A DNA stretch of 64,000 bases, taken from Epiperipatus broadwayi (taxonomy: Eukaryota; Onychophora; Udeonychophora; Euonychophora; Peripatidae). The stretch spans positions 1,665,001 through 1,729,000 of the forward strand of contig JAQFVV010006337.1 in the NCBI GenBank assembly GCA_028023455.1, read 5' to 3'. Shown here piece after piece: positions 1 to 11,811 of the stretch. The notes beneath the pieces were generated by a model. The model ran no database searches. It was not told where the DNA came from and was given only the letters and a program-made list of their open reading frames with translations. A program made the position numbers and the translations under genes. The number at the start of each line of letters is the position of its first letter. The stretch's first letter is position 1.

Positions 1-1300
1 AGAAACAGTGTCATCCCCCCACCCCTCCCAAAAGAAACTAGAAAAAGTAATGGTTTAATTTCTTGCTCTTTTTCACTTCTTAAATTAAAAAAAACTAAAA
101 ATAACATCAAATAAAAAAGAAAATGAGAAAGTCAAAGGAGGTGTGTTAATGTTTTTAATTGTATTAAATGTTATGATTTTTTCAGATTTCCAAAAAAAAA
201 AGAACAACAAAATGCACAAAATCCAAAAATGTGAAAAAAAAAAAAGAGTAAAGAAATGTAGGTTTGTAAATAATAATTTATATTTATCTTAGAAACAAAC
301 TTTATTAAGTCAAAAAAGGTTACACTTTGTAGATAAAAAGGCAATTAATAAAGGAGTAAAAAAATTGACAAACTTAAGTGAAGCTAAACCAATTGTTAAT
401 TAATTGATGATTAAAAGCCTTAGGTCAATTGACAATGTCCAAAGTTGGCAATTGTTGTGATAGCCGTTGTACACTTGTGTTTGTCAGGAAGCCTAAACAA
501 CTTCCAAGTTTCTTCATATATACATTTTGATATTTGTAGAAACAGAACAACAAATGCACAAAATCCAAAAATGTTTAAAAAAAAAGAGTAAAGAAACGTA
601 GGTTTGTAAATAATAATTTATATTTGTAGAATGCACAGAATGTTATATTTATATTTGTCTTTGTTTACATAAAAACTGTACCATCAAGCAGATTGTCCAG
701 CAGCCTGGAATGTTATATTTGTTTTTGTTTATGTAGAAACAGTGCCAACAAGAGGCTTGTCCAGCGTAATGAAAAAATACCAAATTTTCTTTAATGTGTT
801 TTAAATTTTTTTGTATGACGTCTAAGATAATGAAAAAAATTAAAATGTATGTTAGTTTGTTAAATCAAATTTGTAGATAAAAAAAATATACTAAAAAGAT
901 TGCATCAGTTGTCCTTGACTACAAATATTTCATCGAAAATTTTTTAAGTGTTTAATTATATCAGAGTCTAATTAGAGACATTGTTGCATCCAAATTCTTA
1001 TAATTCCTTTTTGTGGTTAATTAAAGGATTTGTCTTTGATATAATTTTTTTAGATGTGCCAAGATGTGTTATTAAAATTTAATTGGTAAAGGATTTTGTA
1101 AAAAAAATTGTCAAAATTTTTTTTTGGTAAAGATTAAAAAGACTCATCTGCAAACTGATTAGAAAAATGAATTAATTTAAATCAAAGATAAAAATTTAAA
1201 AAAAATTGTTCTTTGGTGCAAGTATAGTGGTCAGTCAGAGAGAGAAGTCAGCAGAGAAACCCAGTCATCAGAGTTAATGAGCAGTTGGTGATTACACTAT
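1..1300. repeat. Degenerate AT-rich tandem repeats, no gene
   Basis: Two diverged copies of a roughly 95-bp segment lie at about 196-290 and 540-630; both contain the words aatgcacaaaatccaaaaat and gtaggtttgtaaataataat. A second tandem pair lies at about 640-712 and 713-766, each copy with a ttgtttatgtagaaac-like word followed by a cttgtccag or ttgtccag word. No open reading frame of interest is present. The position just upstream of the Penelope-like remnant would fit a decayed 5' repeat of that element, but I see no sequence match to its 3' end, so that link is a guess. Confidence 0.5.
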
Positions 1301-1683
1301 AGTACAGAGCTACAAAAAAATCTTGGATAACTCTTGGAATCTATTTTTGATAGACTTAACAATATTAATGCAGCCAGAAGATTTTAGTAAACTAAACAAA
1401 ATGGAGTAGAAACTTACCAAGTGTACAAGATCTAACGTTCAAATGGTCACTATGTGAAATGTATTGTTATACTGAAATCCTGCCTCAAAGAAATGTAGCT
1501 GAATTAAAATCATGTTTATCCTGTTCACTATTGCACATATTGATAGAGCTTTGTAAGTAAGAGTAGGCTAGAGAAATTTCATTTTATATGAGAACAAAGG
1601 GAAAATTGCCATCATAGAAACCAGCATTATGTAATGTCTCCTATGAATGAGTATTGCAGATAAATCTTTGAAATATATATAAA

Positions 1684-2779
1684 CATATGGAGGAGGAAAT
1701 TATTATTAAAAAGAATTGTTTATATTTAAAGTTATCTGTTAGATATGTAGATGATTGTTTATTGGTAGTTGAGAATGATAAATTGAAGGAATTTGTAAAT
1801 GAGTTTAATTATTTTGATCCTGCTATAAAATATGTGTTAGAAGGAGGGGGGATTAGATTTTGTTAAGTTAAAATTTTTAGATCTTTTGGTGATTAGAAAT
1901 GTAGAGACTAATTGTTTACTATACAGTCATTTTGTTAAAAGTAGCGAATTAAGGTCTATAATTAAACCTGATAGCTATCAGTCTGTACAATCTCATAAAG
2001 TAGCTGCTTTGTCTTGCATTGGTGGTCGAGAGGTCAGTGCGATTGCCTTGCACTAGCAGGCAGTTGCCTGGGTTGTGGGTTCGTGTCCTGGCCGATACTA
2101 TGACACTTAAAAAAAAGTAGCTGCTTTAAAAAATTATTGTTATAGAAATAAAAAAGTAAATAATTCTAGTGTTGTAGTTTTACTTCAGAAAAGACAATTC
2201 TATAAAGATTATTTGAGTGTTGGGTACTCTGATAAATTTTTTAAAAGTATTTTATTTAATAATAATATTTAAAAGGACGTAAAGGATAAAGAAAAATATG
2301 ATTTTATGTCTTTCCCATTTAAATTGTCTTCTTATAAAATTATAGGTAGGAATAGCAATTTGTTTGGAAATAAGAAAATTGCTTGGAAAAGGGGTATTAC
2401 ATTGAATAATTTATTAAATAATACAAAAGAAATTTTTGAGATGACTATTCCTGGTGTAGTATATTTTATCCCTTGTTTTGTAAGAAGGTCTACATAGGTC
2501 AGAGTAGTTTGAGTTTAAATAAAAAAAATAAAGGTTCATAAAAGTAGAGTTAGAAATAGATATCTTAGTTCTGCTTTGTATGTCCATGAAAAAAATACAG
2601 GCCACACTATTAATTTTGATGGAGCTAAGGTCGTCGTCTTTGAAAGAAATGAAATCAAAAGAAGAATTAAAGAATCTTTGTTATTGAAAATGTATAATTC
2701 TGAAGCAATTAATTTATTTAAGAGTTCTTTTAATATTAAGGGTGGATGGGAAGTAAATGGATTTGTAGGTAATGTTTAA
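1684..2779 (+). pseudogene. Penelope-like element remnant: RT end plus GIY-YIG endonuclease
   Basis: Conceptual translation in shifting frames gives the end of a reverse transcriptase and a following endonuclease. At about 1730-1790 the frame reads RYVDDCLLVV, the catalytic RT motif C. After about 600 bp of diverged thumb and linker, 2440-2510 reads GVVYFIPCF and then, across a frame change, VYIGQ, the signature of the GIY-YIG nuclease domain. At 2576-2779 the nuclease C-terminal part follows (YVHEKNTGHTINFD, then a charged region ending GGWEVNGFVGN before a stop). RT followed by C-terminal GIY-YIG is the defining order of Penelope-like elements. The N-terminal part of RT is missing, several stops and frameshifts are present and a SINE interrupts the gene at 2011-2113, so it is dead. 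Only the 3' part of an element is recognised; full-length families encode a much longer protein. Confidence 0.85.
1997..2127 (+). mobile_element. Short tRNA-derived SINE with 14-bp target duplication
   Basis: An insertion of about 100 bp (2011-2113) is bounded by the identical 14-mer aaagtagctgcttt at 1997-2010 and 2114-2127. Its body looks tRNA-derived: a box-A-like ggtggtcgagaggtcag at 2021-2037 and a box-B-like gggttcgtgtcc at 2077-2088, roughly the spacing of a tRNA gene, followed by a short A-rich tail. The duplication length and A-rich tail are typical of LINE-mediated retroposition. It interrupts the reverse transcriptase of the Penelope-like remnant, so it is younger than that element. 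I do not recognise the SINE family. Confidence 0.8.
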
Positions 2780-2815
2780 TATTATATATATATGGTGTAG
2801 TTTTGGTAGTTTTTT

Positions 2816-2860
2816 TACACTTGAGAAGTCTGCTTGTAGCAGTGAAACTTTGGTTGTGTA
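2816..2860 (+). ncRNA. Hammerhead-ribozyme-like fold downstream of Penelope-like element
   Basis: Read 5' to 3', the strand tacac (2816-2820) can pair with gtgta (2856-2860) as stem I. Between them come ttgagaa (2821-2827, in place of the canonical CTGATGA), a stem II in which ctgct pairs with agcag, the invariant GAA at 2844-2846, and a short stem III actttggt. Hammerhead ribozymes are known in Penelope-like elements, and this one lies just after the GIY-YIG reading frame, where such a motif is expected. The first core base C3 and base G8 are changed, so self-cleavage is doubtful. Confidence 0.5.
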
Positions 2861-4779
2861 TTATTATTTCTTGGCTGGTCTGGTTGAATTTGGGTAATTT
2901 TAATTATATATTGATTAGTTTAGCTTTATGCTTGTAATGCATAAATAAACATGTATATAGAGAGCAGAAATGAAGTGTAAAACTACTCCCCTAACTTGGT
3001 ATAAGTAAAAAAAGAACATTTAAATTTTTTTTTTTTTTTTATGTTTCTTTTAAAATATATCGATTTCAGAAATTAACATTTTGATAAATATGTATACGAT
3101 TGTTTTTTGTATTTATTTGTTAATGTGTAGAAAACATTAAATTTATCTCATGGATATTTTTTTCCTCTGGTATAATATCAACAATCAGCATGGGTATTAT
3201 ATATCTACATTTTTTCATGTGTTTATTATTTTACATATGTGTTCTATATGCCCCCAAAGTTGCGATATGAATGCATACAATAAAAACTAACAGAAGGGAG
3301 GGTGTATGCTCTTACTGTGCAGTAATGAATTATAAGAAAGGAGTGTTGTCTTATTAGCATTAATGTATTATAGACTTTTTTTCTTCTTGTGAGATATTTT
3401 TACTATAATTACTTTTTTTTTGCTCGTTTGTTTCTTTTAATATTTCCAATTGAGGTTAAGAAATTTTTTTTTTATTGTATTTGATCAAGAAGTAGGGTTC
3501 AATATTTTACTCACCTCACTCCATAGTTAATGAATTATATACGTATTTTTTGTACGATAGGCTATTCACTTTGAAAAGTAAGAGAGCTAGCATATGGGAT
3601 ATCCCGTAAAAAAATGTTGGGTATGTCTTTCAATAAGGGACTTGTAGGGCATTTTTATAGGAAAGTGGTGTTTAAAGCTTTTTGATTTGATAAAGCTTGG
3701 CGATCCTGGTGGAGATGCTAATCTAAATAAGGATATTAGGAAATACATTTGATAGCTGTCGGTTTAATCCCTTTTCTAATAATAATAAGTAATGAACTTA
3801 ATTATTTCACTCTGCCTTACAGGGTTTAAACTCAATAATGATAGGTAGGTAATTCCCATTACAATATATATATATATATATTTAAAATTTTAATATTGAT
3901 TACAATATATATATATATATATTTAAAATTTTCTATATTGAAATGCTTGCCAAAATCTTCAAATAAGAAGAAAACATTTTGTTTAAAAATCCAAATAACC
4001 ATATTCATATGTCTAAAATTTGGTTTCTTCTTCAAATATTATGGTAAAATAAAACAATTGGAAGTATTTTTAATTAAAAACTTTCAAATTGGCTTCATTG
4101 AGACTTTTTGTTTGCATTTATTAAGTATTGTTCAATAAAAACGATGAAAATGAATCAGTGAAAAAAAAAAAAACCTATTTTTTTATTATAATAATAGTAA
4201 CACCAAAATTAATGTGATTTAAAATGACTAAAATTGGTAAGTACAATTAATTGAACAAAAAAAAAAAACTAAAATATAATTAATTATACTAAATGAAATT
4301 GCATTAATCACAGCAAAATGTTGACAAAACAAAATTAAACAAATAAATAAAATTAATCAAATTAGAAAAGCCCAAGTCTTTAATGCAAACAATGAAAACA
4401 CAAAACTATAAAAATTCTTATTATATAACATTCAAACAATAAAAAAAAAGGATAATATCAAATGTACAACTAAATGGCATTAACTCTTTAAATTCAAATT
4501 ATAACAATGAATAATTCACATTCAAATGAAAATGGCATACATTAATAATGGCCCTTTTTTTGCAAATCTATTGTAATCAAATTATAATAAATTTATGTTG
4601 CGCATAAAATAAGATGATTGTCAAGGAAATGATGTTTTAGGTAACTGATGGAGTTTTTTTTTTTTTGAAAAAAAAATTGAAAACCAATTAGCTTTACAAA
4701 ATATTTATCACATATATGATATAACGATCAGAATTGTATAATCACGAAACAAAATCCAGACATCTGGCAAAATATACTT
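2861..4779. other. Non-coding AT-rich DNA, no gene seen
   Basis: No supported gene. It holds a short tandem duplication at about 3856-3930, in which a segment with a (TA)n run followed by tttaaaatttt occurs twice. Poly-A and poly-T runs are common. Short open frames here are low-complexity translations and were not accepted. Confidence 0.5.
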
Positions 4780-7010
4780 AACCTGATCAAGATGAGATAC
4801 AGGAGTCCCAAATCTAACCATGTTTCAACCTATTTACTGGTGTTCCAGGATTTAACACATTCTATGAATAACACTGCTGAGTTTACCTACAAGTTCCATT
4901 TAATTAGCAGCCTTTCCTGAACAGGGAAAGGAATGAAACTCTAAAGTTTATCACACATGCAACACAAATAGTTTAATAACTTAAGATAAAATAATTTCAA
5001 CTAAGGAGGAAGTAATATCAATAATATAATTATTGTGTAACTTAAATGTAGTTAATTAATAATTTAATTGGATTGAAATGCATTAAGAATGATAATGGAA
5101 ACTAAGTATATTTAAATAAGTTTATTATAGTTGATAACAAGTAACATAATATCATATAAATTACAGTCAGCTAATGATTAAAATATAGTTAATTGGCTGC
5201 TATTAGGTATTATACAATTAGATAGGTCAATTAACATAATACAGTATCAATGATTTATTTTGAGTGAATCTAATAAACTTAATATTTTATGGCTAATTGA
5301 TGTCCATGCCAGTTAATATGCCAAATGATATTTAATTCTTTTCTCATGGTCTGCCGAATGATGGAGGCTAAGGTGATAACCGAAGACATATGTTATCTGC
5401 TACAGCATTTATATTGCTGATTATTCAAGATAAATAAAGCAAGAGTTGAATATATTCATTAATTTCAAAAGATGATGCAAATCAGGATTTATCACACTGG
5501 AGCTTCTTATGATTTCGAACAAATGCACAAATCAATATTATAATAGTCGGGGAGATGGTGGAGCTAACAGTCATACTGTATCTTCACTACAAGGGCGCCA
5601 TCTAGGCATTTGAGCCTAGAAAATTTATAGAGTAGGCAGATACGCGCTGTTAAGATCCCACTTTACTTTATATTTAGACCATTAGCCCAAGTCACTAGCT
5701 CAGTGGAGATGCAGAGATAATAATATATATCTTTAATTTATATCTTAAATATAAAAAAAAAAGCCACTGCCAGTAATTAACACACAAACAATATTTATTT
5801 ATGCACATATATAATCATTTTAAATTTGAGGAATAACATTTATTATTTAGCTTTTAATATTAACTTTTAATTTAAATTATTATTTTAAGATTTTAAATCA
5901 TCCACACAGATGAATTTTATATTTATTTTAAGATTGTCGAGTATGAATAAACTACATAGATTTGCATTTGAAAAAAAAAAATTCTATCCCTTATTTAACC
6001 TTAGGCCAAAAGGTCGCAGTTAAACCGGCGTCAATCCATCTGATACATTGATGTATTCAATGTAGCATGAAAATATGACAGCACAAAAAATACTATACTG
6101 TCAGGAATATACATCTAAACAGTATAGTTAGAGAAGACATTGACTCTTGTCCAATACAAGAATGTTACATCTGTATGGCAAGAGGAACAAAAAAAAAACT
6201 CCATAGAAAGGGACTGCATTTGTCCGTCTTACTATTCCCTTCCATAGGCAAAAAAAGGTGTGCAGTGTATAATGGGGATCCTGCACGTAGCGAACCTTAT
6301 ATTACATCTACTAATTACACCAATATATCCAATCTATTGACCTAATTTAACTACGAAACAAATAACCTAAGATTATCCTCCCCTAATTAATTAATATAAC
6401 TTTACAAATCTATATAGCCATTCATGTCCAACTTAATTTTAACATTTATATAAATTCGCACAGATGAATTTTATAAAAGTTTGTTTTTTAATGTTGTGTA
6501 TAAATTGATTACATAGATTACATGCTCAAAAACATTTCAAAATAAACATAAATGATCAAAATATAAAGTCATTGATGTAATTGCAGAGGGAATTCACAAG
6601 AACCCAATGGCATTCATAATAAGATGTCACATTGACACCAATAACTAAAAAGACATCCGGATACATTTTAGATATTCAATGTAAGATATCATTATTTACC
6701 GAATGTCTATATATTTTAATCAAATACGATTTCAAAAACATAATTAAACGTGAACGAATCTATGCAAGCGTCTACGCCCAACTTAAATTTAATGCATTTA
6801 ATAATTTCTACAATAAATATTAATAAATAAAAAAATGGAAATGATTTTTGGCAAACTTAAATAATAAAAAAATTAAACAATAATTGATTTGGAAAAGTCA
6901 GATTATAGTTCATTTTACAAAAATTAGATTTAGTTTGTTTATTAAACTTGTCAAATCTTGACGGAAGTTCTTAATTACTTTTAAATTTTAAAATTGTTCA
7001 GTTCAATAGC
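4780..7010. other. Unclassified region with internal repeat
   Basis: No protein homology recognised. A short internal repeat is visible: cacagatgaattttata near 5907 and again near 6458, each followed within about 50 bp by an acatagatt word. Base composition is less simple than in neighbouring DNA, with GC-richer words around 5550-5700 and 6000-6300. It may be another copy of the 2 to 2.6-kb repeat described at 11812 and 61612, because it also ends on the right with a minus-strand TATA-like box (7371-7380); that is inference from layout only. Confidence 0.25.
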
Positions 7011-7316
7011 TTACAGTAGAAGAGTCATGTTTCTTGGTGCCAATTCTCGCAATGTCCCCATTGGAAGACCGGTGTGATGTTCTGGAGGTGGCCTTAGCTG
7101 GTTCCATTCTGGTATCACAATCATTTCATTTTTAAAATAGAGAGAGGGTGATATGTGTGTCCTATCACACCTCTCAAAAACAATTAAGCTGGAACTGTCT
7201 GGCACTGTCCTTAATTTCAATATTTTCCTTTTATAATCATCCTCTGGATTCAATGAACAAAATGTCACTAATCCATCATTTTCATTAGGGTCCAAGCTGA
7301 GGTTTGGTGCTTCCAT
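7011..7316 (-). CDS. Unrecognised 101-codon ORF with TATA-like and polyA-like signals
   Basis: The frame starts MEAPNLSLDPNEND and ends RELAPRNMTLLL; its composition is balanced and charged, unlike the Phe/Ile/Tyr-rich chance frames elsewhere in the window. Reading on the minus strand, a TATA-like cttatataat lies at 7380-7371, about 55 to 65 bases before the ATG, and an AATAAA signal lies at 6943-6938, about 70 bases after the stop. A splice-donor-like gtaagc overlaps the stop codon, so the frame could instead be a first coding exon. I do not recognise a domain, signal peptide or membrane segment. It could be a host exon, part of a mobile element, or chance. Confidence 0.35.
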   Translation of the reverse strand: MEAPNLSLDPNENDGLVTFCSLNPEDDYKRKILKLRTVPDSSSLIVFERCDRTHISPSLYFKNEMIVIPEWNQLRPPPEHHTGLPMGTLRELAPRNMTLLL

Positions 7317-7319
7317 TGG

Positions 7320-8507
7320 TCAAGCTAATTCTTTTTACTCTCTTATCTATATCTTTCCTCTGACTTTTTAATTATATAAGAGCCCCAAGGGCTAGTTTGC
7401 TTTTCAATTAATTTATAAAACAATCATTTCCATTTACAAAAAATATATAAATCTTTTTACAAAAATATTTTATCTTTATGTCTTGTACTTTTTTTTATTA
7501 AACAATACGTTCAAACACTCTTTTTTTTTATTAAAAAAAAAAAACCTTTAAAGTTTTGCATCTGCGCGAATATATATATTGAACAACTCTTTAATTTTTT
7601 TAGCTTTTAGTTTTTAATAAATTTATTTTTATTTGCGAATTTAAAGTTTTTATTTTAAATTAATGTAACGGCATATTTATATAACATTACAATATATATA
7701 TATATATGGGAGTAAATGGACTAAATTAGCATCAATTGTAGTTCACTTTCAGCAATTACTAAACTTATCAGGGATTAGGCAGTGCTGATAAGATGTTACT
7801 TTCACATATAAGATGTAAGATTTGTTTGAATCAGAAGCTTGCTAATTAATTAATCTGAAATATATGAAAGTTCAGAACTCAGATAGGCTACTCAAAAGTC
7901 CTGGGTCTGTATCCCAGTTGTATATTTGGTACTTGTATCCAAACAATTTGGCCCTTGGCAGACTTGTGCTGGTCTTTGCCATTAGCCCATAAGATTTACA
8001 AAGGTAAAGATATATCTATACATATATTATAAGTTCTCATCAGCAATGCACTAATATAATATAACAATTATAACACAAATAATTACATTTGCCCATGAAA
8101 TCATGGGTGAACCCCTGTGATGCCAACATAAGCCCTTCACTAAACAAGCTTTGAAAGTCAATGCTACAATAAAATGGGCTAAGTAACAAATAATAATTCC
8201 CGTCCAATAAATGGTTGATCAGTCTCACCAATTATATTTTATATTGGGGTATATATTTTAGGGAGTTAAAATTAATAATTATTAAATACACATTCATAAT
8301 ATATATCTATGGTTAGCATTATGTATTGACTGAAATAACCTTTATATTATACTTTATAGTTTTAGCATTGGCAGACCAGAATATTCATTAAGGACCAAAT
8401 TTCAAATCAAAGTCAATTATTATAACTAACACAAGACAATCAAGCATCATGACTACGCAACCCAATTTCAAATAGCAAGTAAGATTTAAATAAAAAAGTG
8501 TCTTTTG
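7320..8507. other. Non-coding DNA, no gene seen
   Basis: AT-rich with poly-A/T runs and a (TA)n run near 7690-7706. A box-B-like gggtctgtatccc at about 7902-7914 could be a decayed tRNA-derived repeat, but no box A at the right distance was found. Confidence 0.4.
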
Positions 8508-8519
8508 TAATTACTAGAA

Positions 8520-8558
<39 letters not shown>

Positions 8559-9040
8559 AACTTCTGTAAATAATATAAATATAATATAAAATAACAATTT
8601 GTGTCAATTGTTAATACAGAGTTTCTTTAATATAAATAAATAAAATAATAACAAATAATATTACCAAGCACTTTCAACTCTTATGAGTCCTTATCAAGGC
8701 AGTGTAAAAAAATTCTATTTTCTCCTTGGTGATGAATTTAACATTTCATTGTATGGGCCAGGAACAATTAATCAGAAAGCTGGTTAGTCATATCTTATAC
8801 AAAATTCATCTTGTGCTATGAATTTGAAATTAACCAGTTTTCCGATTAGTTGTTTCTGGCCAATACAATGAAATGTTAAATTCATCATCTAGGAGAAAAT
8901 AGAATTTTTTATAGTGCCTTGATAAGGACTCGTAAAAGTTGAAAGCTCTTGGAAATATTATTTATTATTTTATTTATTTATATTAAAGAAACTCTGTATT
9001 AACAATTGACACGAATTGTTATTTTATATTATAATTACTA
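8508..9040. mobile_element. Palindromic element with 9-bp target duplication and hammerhead-like arms
   Basis: Identical 9-mers taattacta stand at 8508-8516 and 9032-9040. Inside, an inverted repeat runs from about 8583 to 9030 with arms of roughly 200 bp; for example aatataaaataacaattt on the left is mirrored on the right. Between the left duplication and the palindrome lies a tail of about 65 bp containing (AAAT)n at 8517-8560; read on the minus strand it is a (TTTA)n-ended 3' tail, similar to the tail of the palindrome at 17705. Each arm carries a hammerhead-like unit (8702-8662 minus; 8915-8953 plus) with ttgataa, stem II actc/gagt, then GAA, and a 4-bp stem I. No protein frame is present; it would need another element's enzymes to move. 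Confidence 0.75.
8517..8560. repeat. (AAAT)n microsatellite tail of the palindromic element
   Basis: About ten units of aaat. It lies between the left target duplication and the palindrome, so it is best read as the simple-repeat 3' tail of a retroposed element on the minus strand. Confidence 0.85.
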
Positions 9041-11811
9041 AAATAATATCTCCAGTACAAACTTATTATATTTAAGACGTTATTTTGAGTGGTATTTGGC
9101 ATATTATTACATATATAAGAAAATAAAATGTTAATAATTAAGACTTCTAATACATAATAAGTATCACCGCAAGCACGAAAGCAAAAGATAGATTACAATT
9201 AATAGTATGATCATTAATTTTCCATTTTTAGTTTAATAAAATAAAAGGTTTTATAGATATTAAAAGTTAATTTACCAAGAGTGAGACAAATAGAAATTGG
9301 CAACTTTATAGTTTAATTAAAAGAAAGGTTGTGGAAATTAAATTTACTTTGAATGTTCAGTGGGATTGATATAATAGCTATAGCTTTAAATTTCTAAGTT
9401 AACTAGTTTAAGGGACTTGGCACCACGTTGAATTTCTAAAAAACTGACTTAAAGACAATTTTCACAATAACTTCAGTTTAATAATGTTAGAGCAAAGTGC
9501 TAAATATTGATAGAAATAGAAAAACTAAGGAAAACAATAAGGCTAAGACAAATAGTGATTACCATTAAAAAAGTAAGAAAAAAAATTTACATCCAAAATA
9601 ATTATTACTTTATTGTTTGTTCATAATTTTTAATTTGTCATTAAGTTTTAATTCCATCTTCATTGGTAATTTCTTTGTATTCCTCACACAATTCTCATTC
9701 AAACCATATATGATACATCTTACTTGAGATCATCCATAGCTTCAGAATTTACAAAAACAGTCATATAAGAATTCTTCATTTTCATCTTGTACCCCACATG
9801 GTAACAAATCACAAGGCATCTATAAGAAAAAGATTCATCCTAATAAAAGATACAAAATAAATCATTTGCAAAAGGTGGATATGCAATTGTCATCATAGCA
9901 ATTGGCTTCTTGTCTATCTAAAACTAGAAAGTATAGGCTATTGTCTGTATCAATGATAAAATGAGTTTCATCTCTTCATTTTATATTTTTTGTGTACACC
10001 AATGCACACCAATGATGCTATCTTCTTATATTTATTATCCCACAGAGATATAATTTATTTGCATATAGTCATTTGCTAGCTATAGACTTGAAAATAATGT
10101 GATGCAAGATGTGGTAAAATTACTGACTCCACAGCATGGTACTGAGGTATAGGCAAGAATCAGAATTTGATTCTTTGCCTGCATACAATTCCATGTGGTA
10201 TATACATAACCATTGTGGTTATCACTACACACATACACACCATTTGAAATCTCTCTTTATTGGTTTTAAGTGTTTATATTTTCACATGGTACTATGCCCA
10301 GTAAATTTTGTGATTGCTTTACCAACTGCAACTTTTCTGTACATCTGATAATCAGTCTAAAAATTTACATTGCACTGCTCTATAATTTTTATATACAAAA
10401 ATCATTACTTGTTATACAAACACAGAATACACACGGACATGTAAGTGCAAACATGAACACCCTAATACAAATATAAACACATTAATAAATGATTAAATCT
10501 TTTGAGAATCATTATGTCTATAAAATAAGGTTGTTTCAAACTTGGATCAGAACCCCCAAATTATATTGTACATAAATCATTTTTATTATATTTGGGTACA
10601 AATACAATTTATATACTACACAAATACACCAATACAAATGCATTAATAAATTACACCATTTATCAAATAATTAAAAAAATAAAATACTATTCAAATAATT
10701 GAAAAATTAAAATTCAATACTTATGACCCGATATTCTGATTACGTTTTTAGGAGGATGAAGGCCTTGAAATTAGAATCATCAGCACATTTTTAATCCATT
10801 TTAAAAATGACTCTAGCTGATAAAAAAATCCTGCCTTTGTCTTCTTTATGCAATCTAGTAAACTAAACAGAAAAAAAATTAAATGAATCTATTAATAAAA
10901 AAATTCAAATTTTGTCAGATTTCAACATGTAATATGTCATTTTAAAAAGGAAGTCAATCAGCAGGGACATCTGGGATTTTTGTAAATGTCATGCATATAG
11001 TTTTTCTGCAATTTTTAAAAGAAAAAATTTCAATGAATCAGCTGCTGCTAGTGGCTATCATAGTTCATTTTAGATCTCCTTGCAGTGAGATTAAGGATTT
11101 CACCTTTGGCTCAATGGTGGACACGTGTTTGAAGATGCCAGCATTGGTGGGTGGTGAATAAAGCAGAAATAATTATTCGTAGGATGGCAGTATATCTTTC
11201 AGGGTGGAAATGTCAGCATGTCAGGTCTGTTAACTTCTTCCATCAATATGGCAGCTGGGTGTTTTCAGCAAGTGGGATGGAGATCACCATTCTCCTTGCT
11301 TGGAAAACAAAAACTCCTGCCTCTCTTACTCACACATGTTAAAGATTAAACTAATATGGATTGTTAGCAAATGCTTACAAAACTAGGCAGTATCTATTTT
11401 CATAAAAAAAGGTGGCCTATACATACCTACCTTCCTGTAAATTATACACTTTAATAACAAATTTGCCCTCTGGCAAAAAGCCATTCGCATATTAAGTTTT
11501 ATAATTTTAAGTATCAAAATAACTTCTGTCTTTTGTATAGTTCTTTAGCAGAATGTTTTCAAAAATTTTACTTTTTATTTTCATGTAAGATTTTAGTAAT
11601 TTAAAAGTTAGTTAAGTGCTTACTTTAGCAATAAAATAGATTTTGCCAAATATCTGTTATTTTAATAACTTTTAACATCACTTATGCCATTCCAAACCAG
11701 ATTTGAATCGCATATTTTTTTACATTCTAGAAATAAGAGAAATAAGTTTTAGAAAGTACTGTAAATAGCAAAAACAAGATGTACTGGTCGAAAACTGTCT
11801 GCTCACTCAAC
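9041..11811. other. Non-coding DNA, no gene seen
   Basis: AT-rich, without recognisable protein domains. Short open frames at 10136-10476 and 11151-11342 show no domain and overlap low-complexity sequence. The 25-mer beginning gaaataagttttagaaagta near 11739 recurs near 15841, which marks an interspersed repeat of unknown type. Confidence 0.45.

Noticed and set aside
3896-4138. 80-codon frame with repeated Tyr-Ile
   Set aside because: It translates a (TA)n tract and AT-rich flank.
9041-11811. Several 63 to 70-codon frames as candidate genes
   Set aside because: Length is near chance for the composition, and no domain, signal or repeat conservation supports them.
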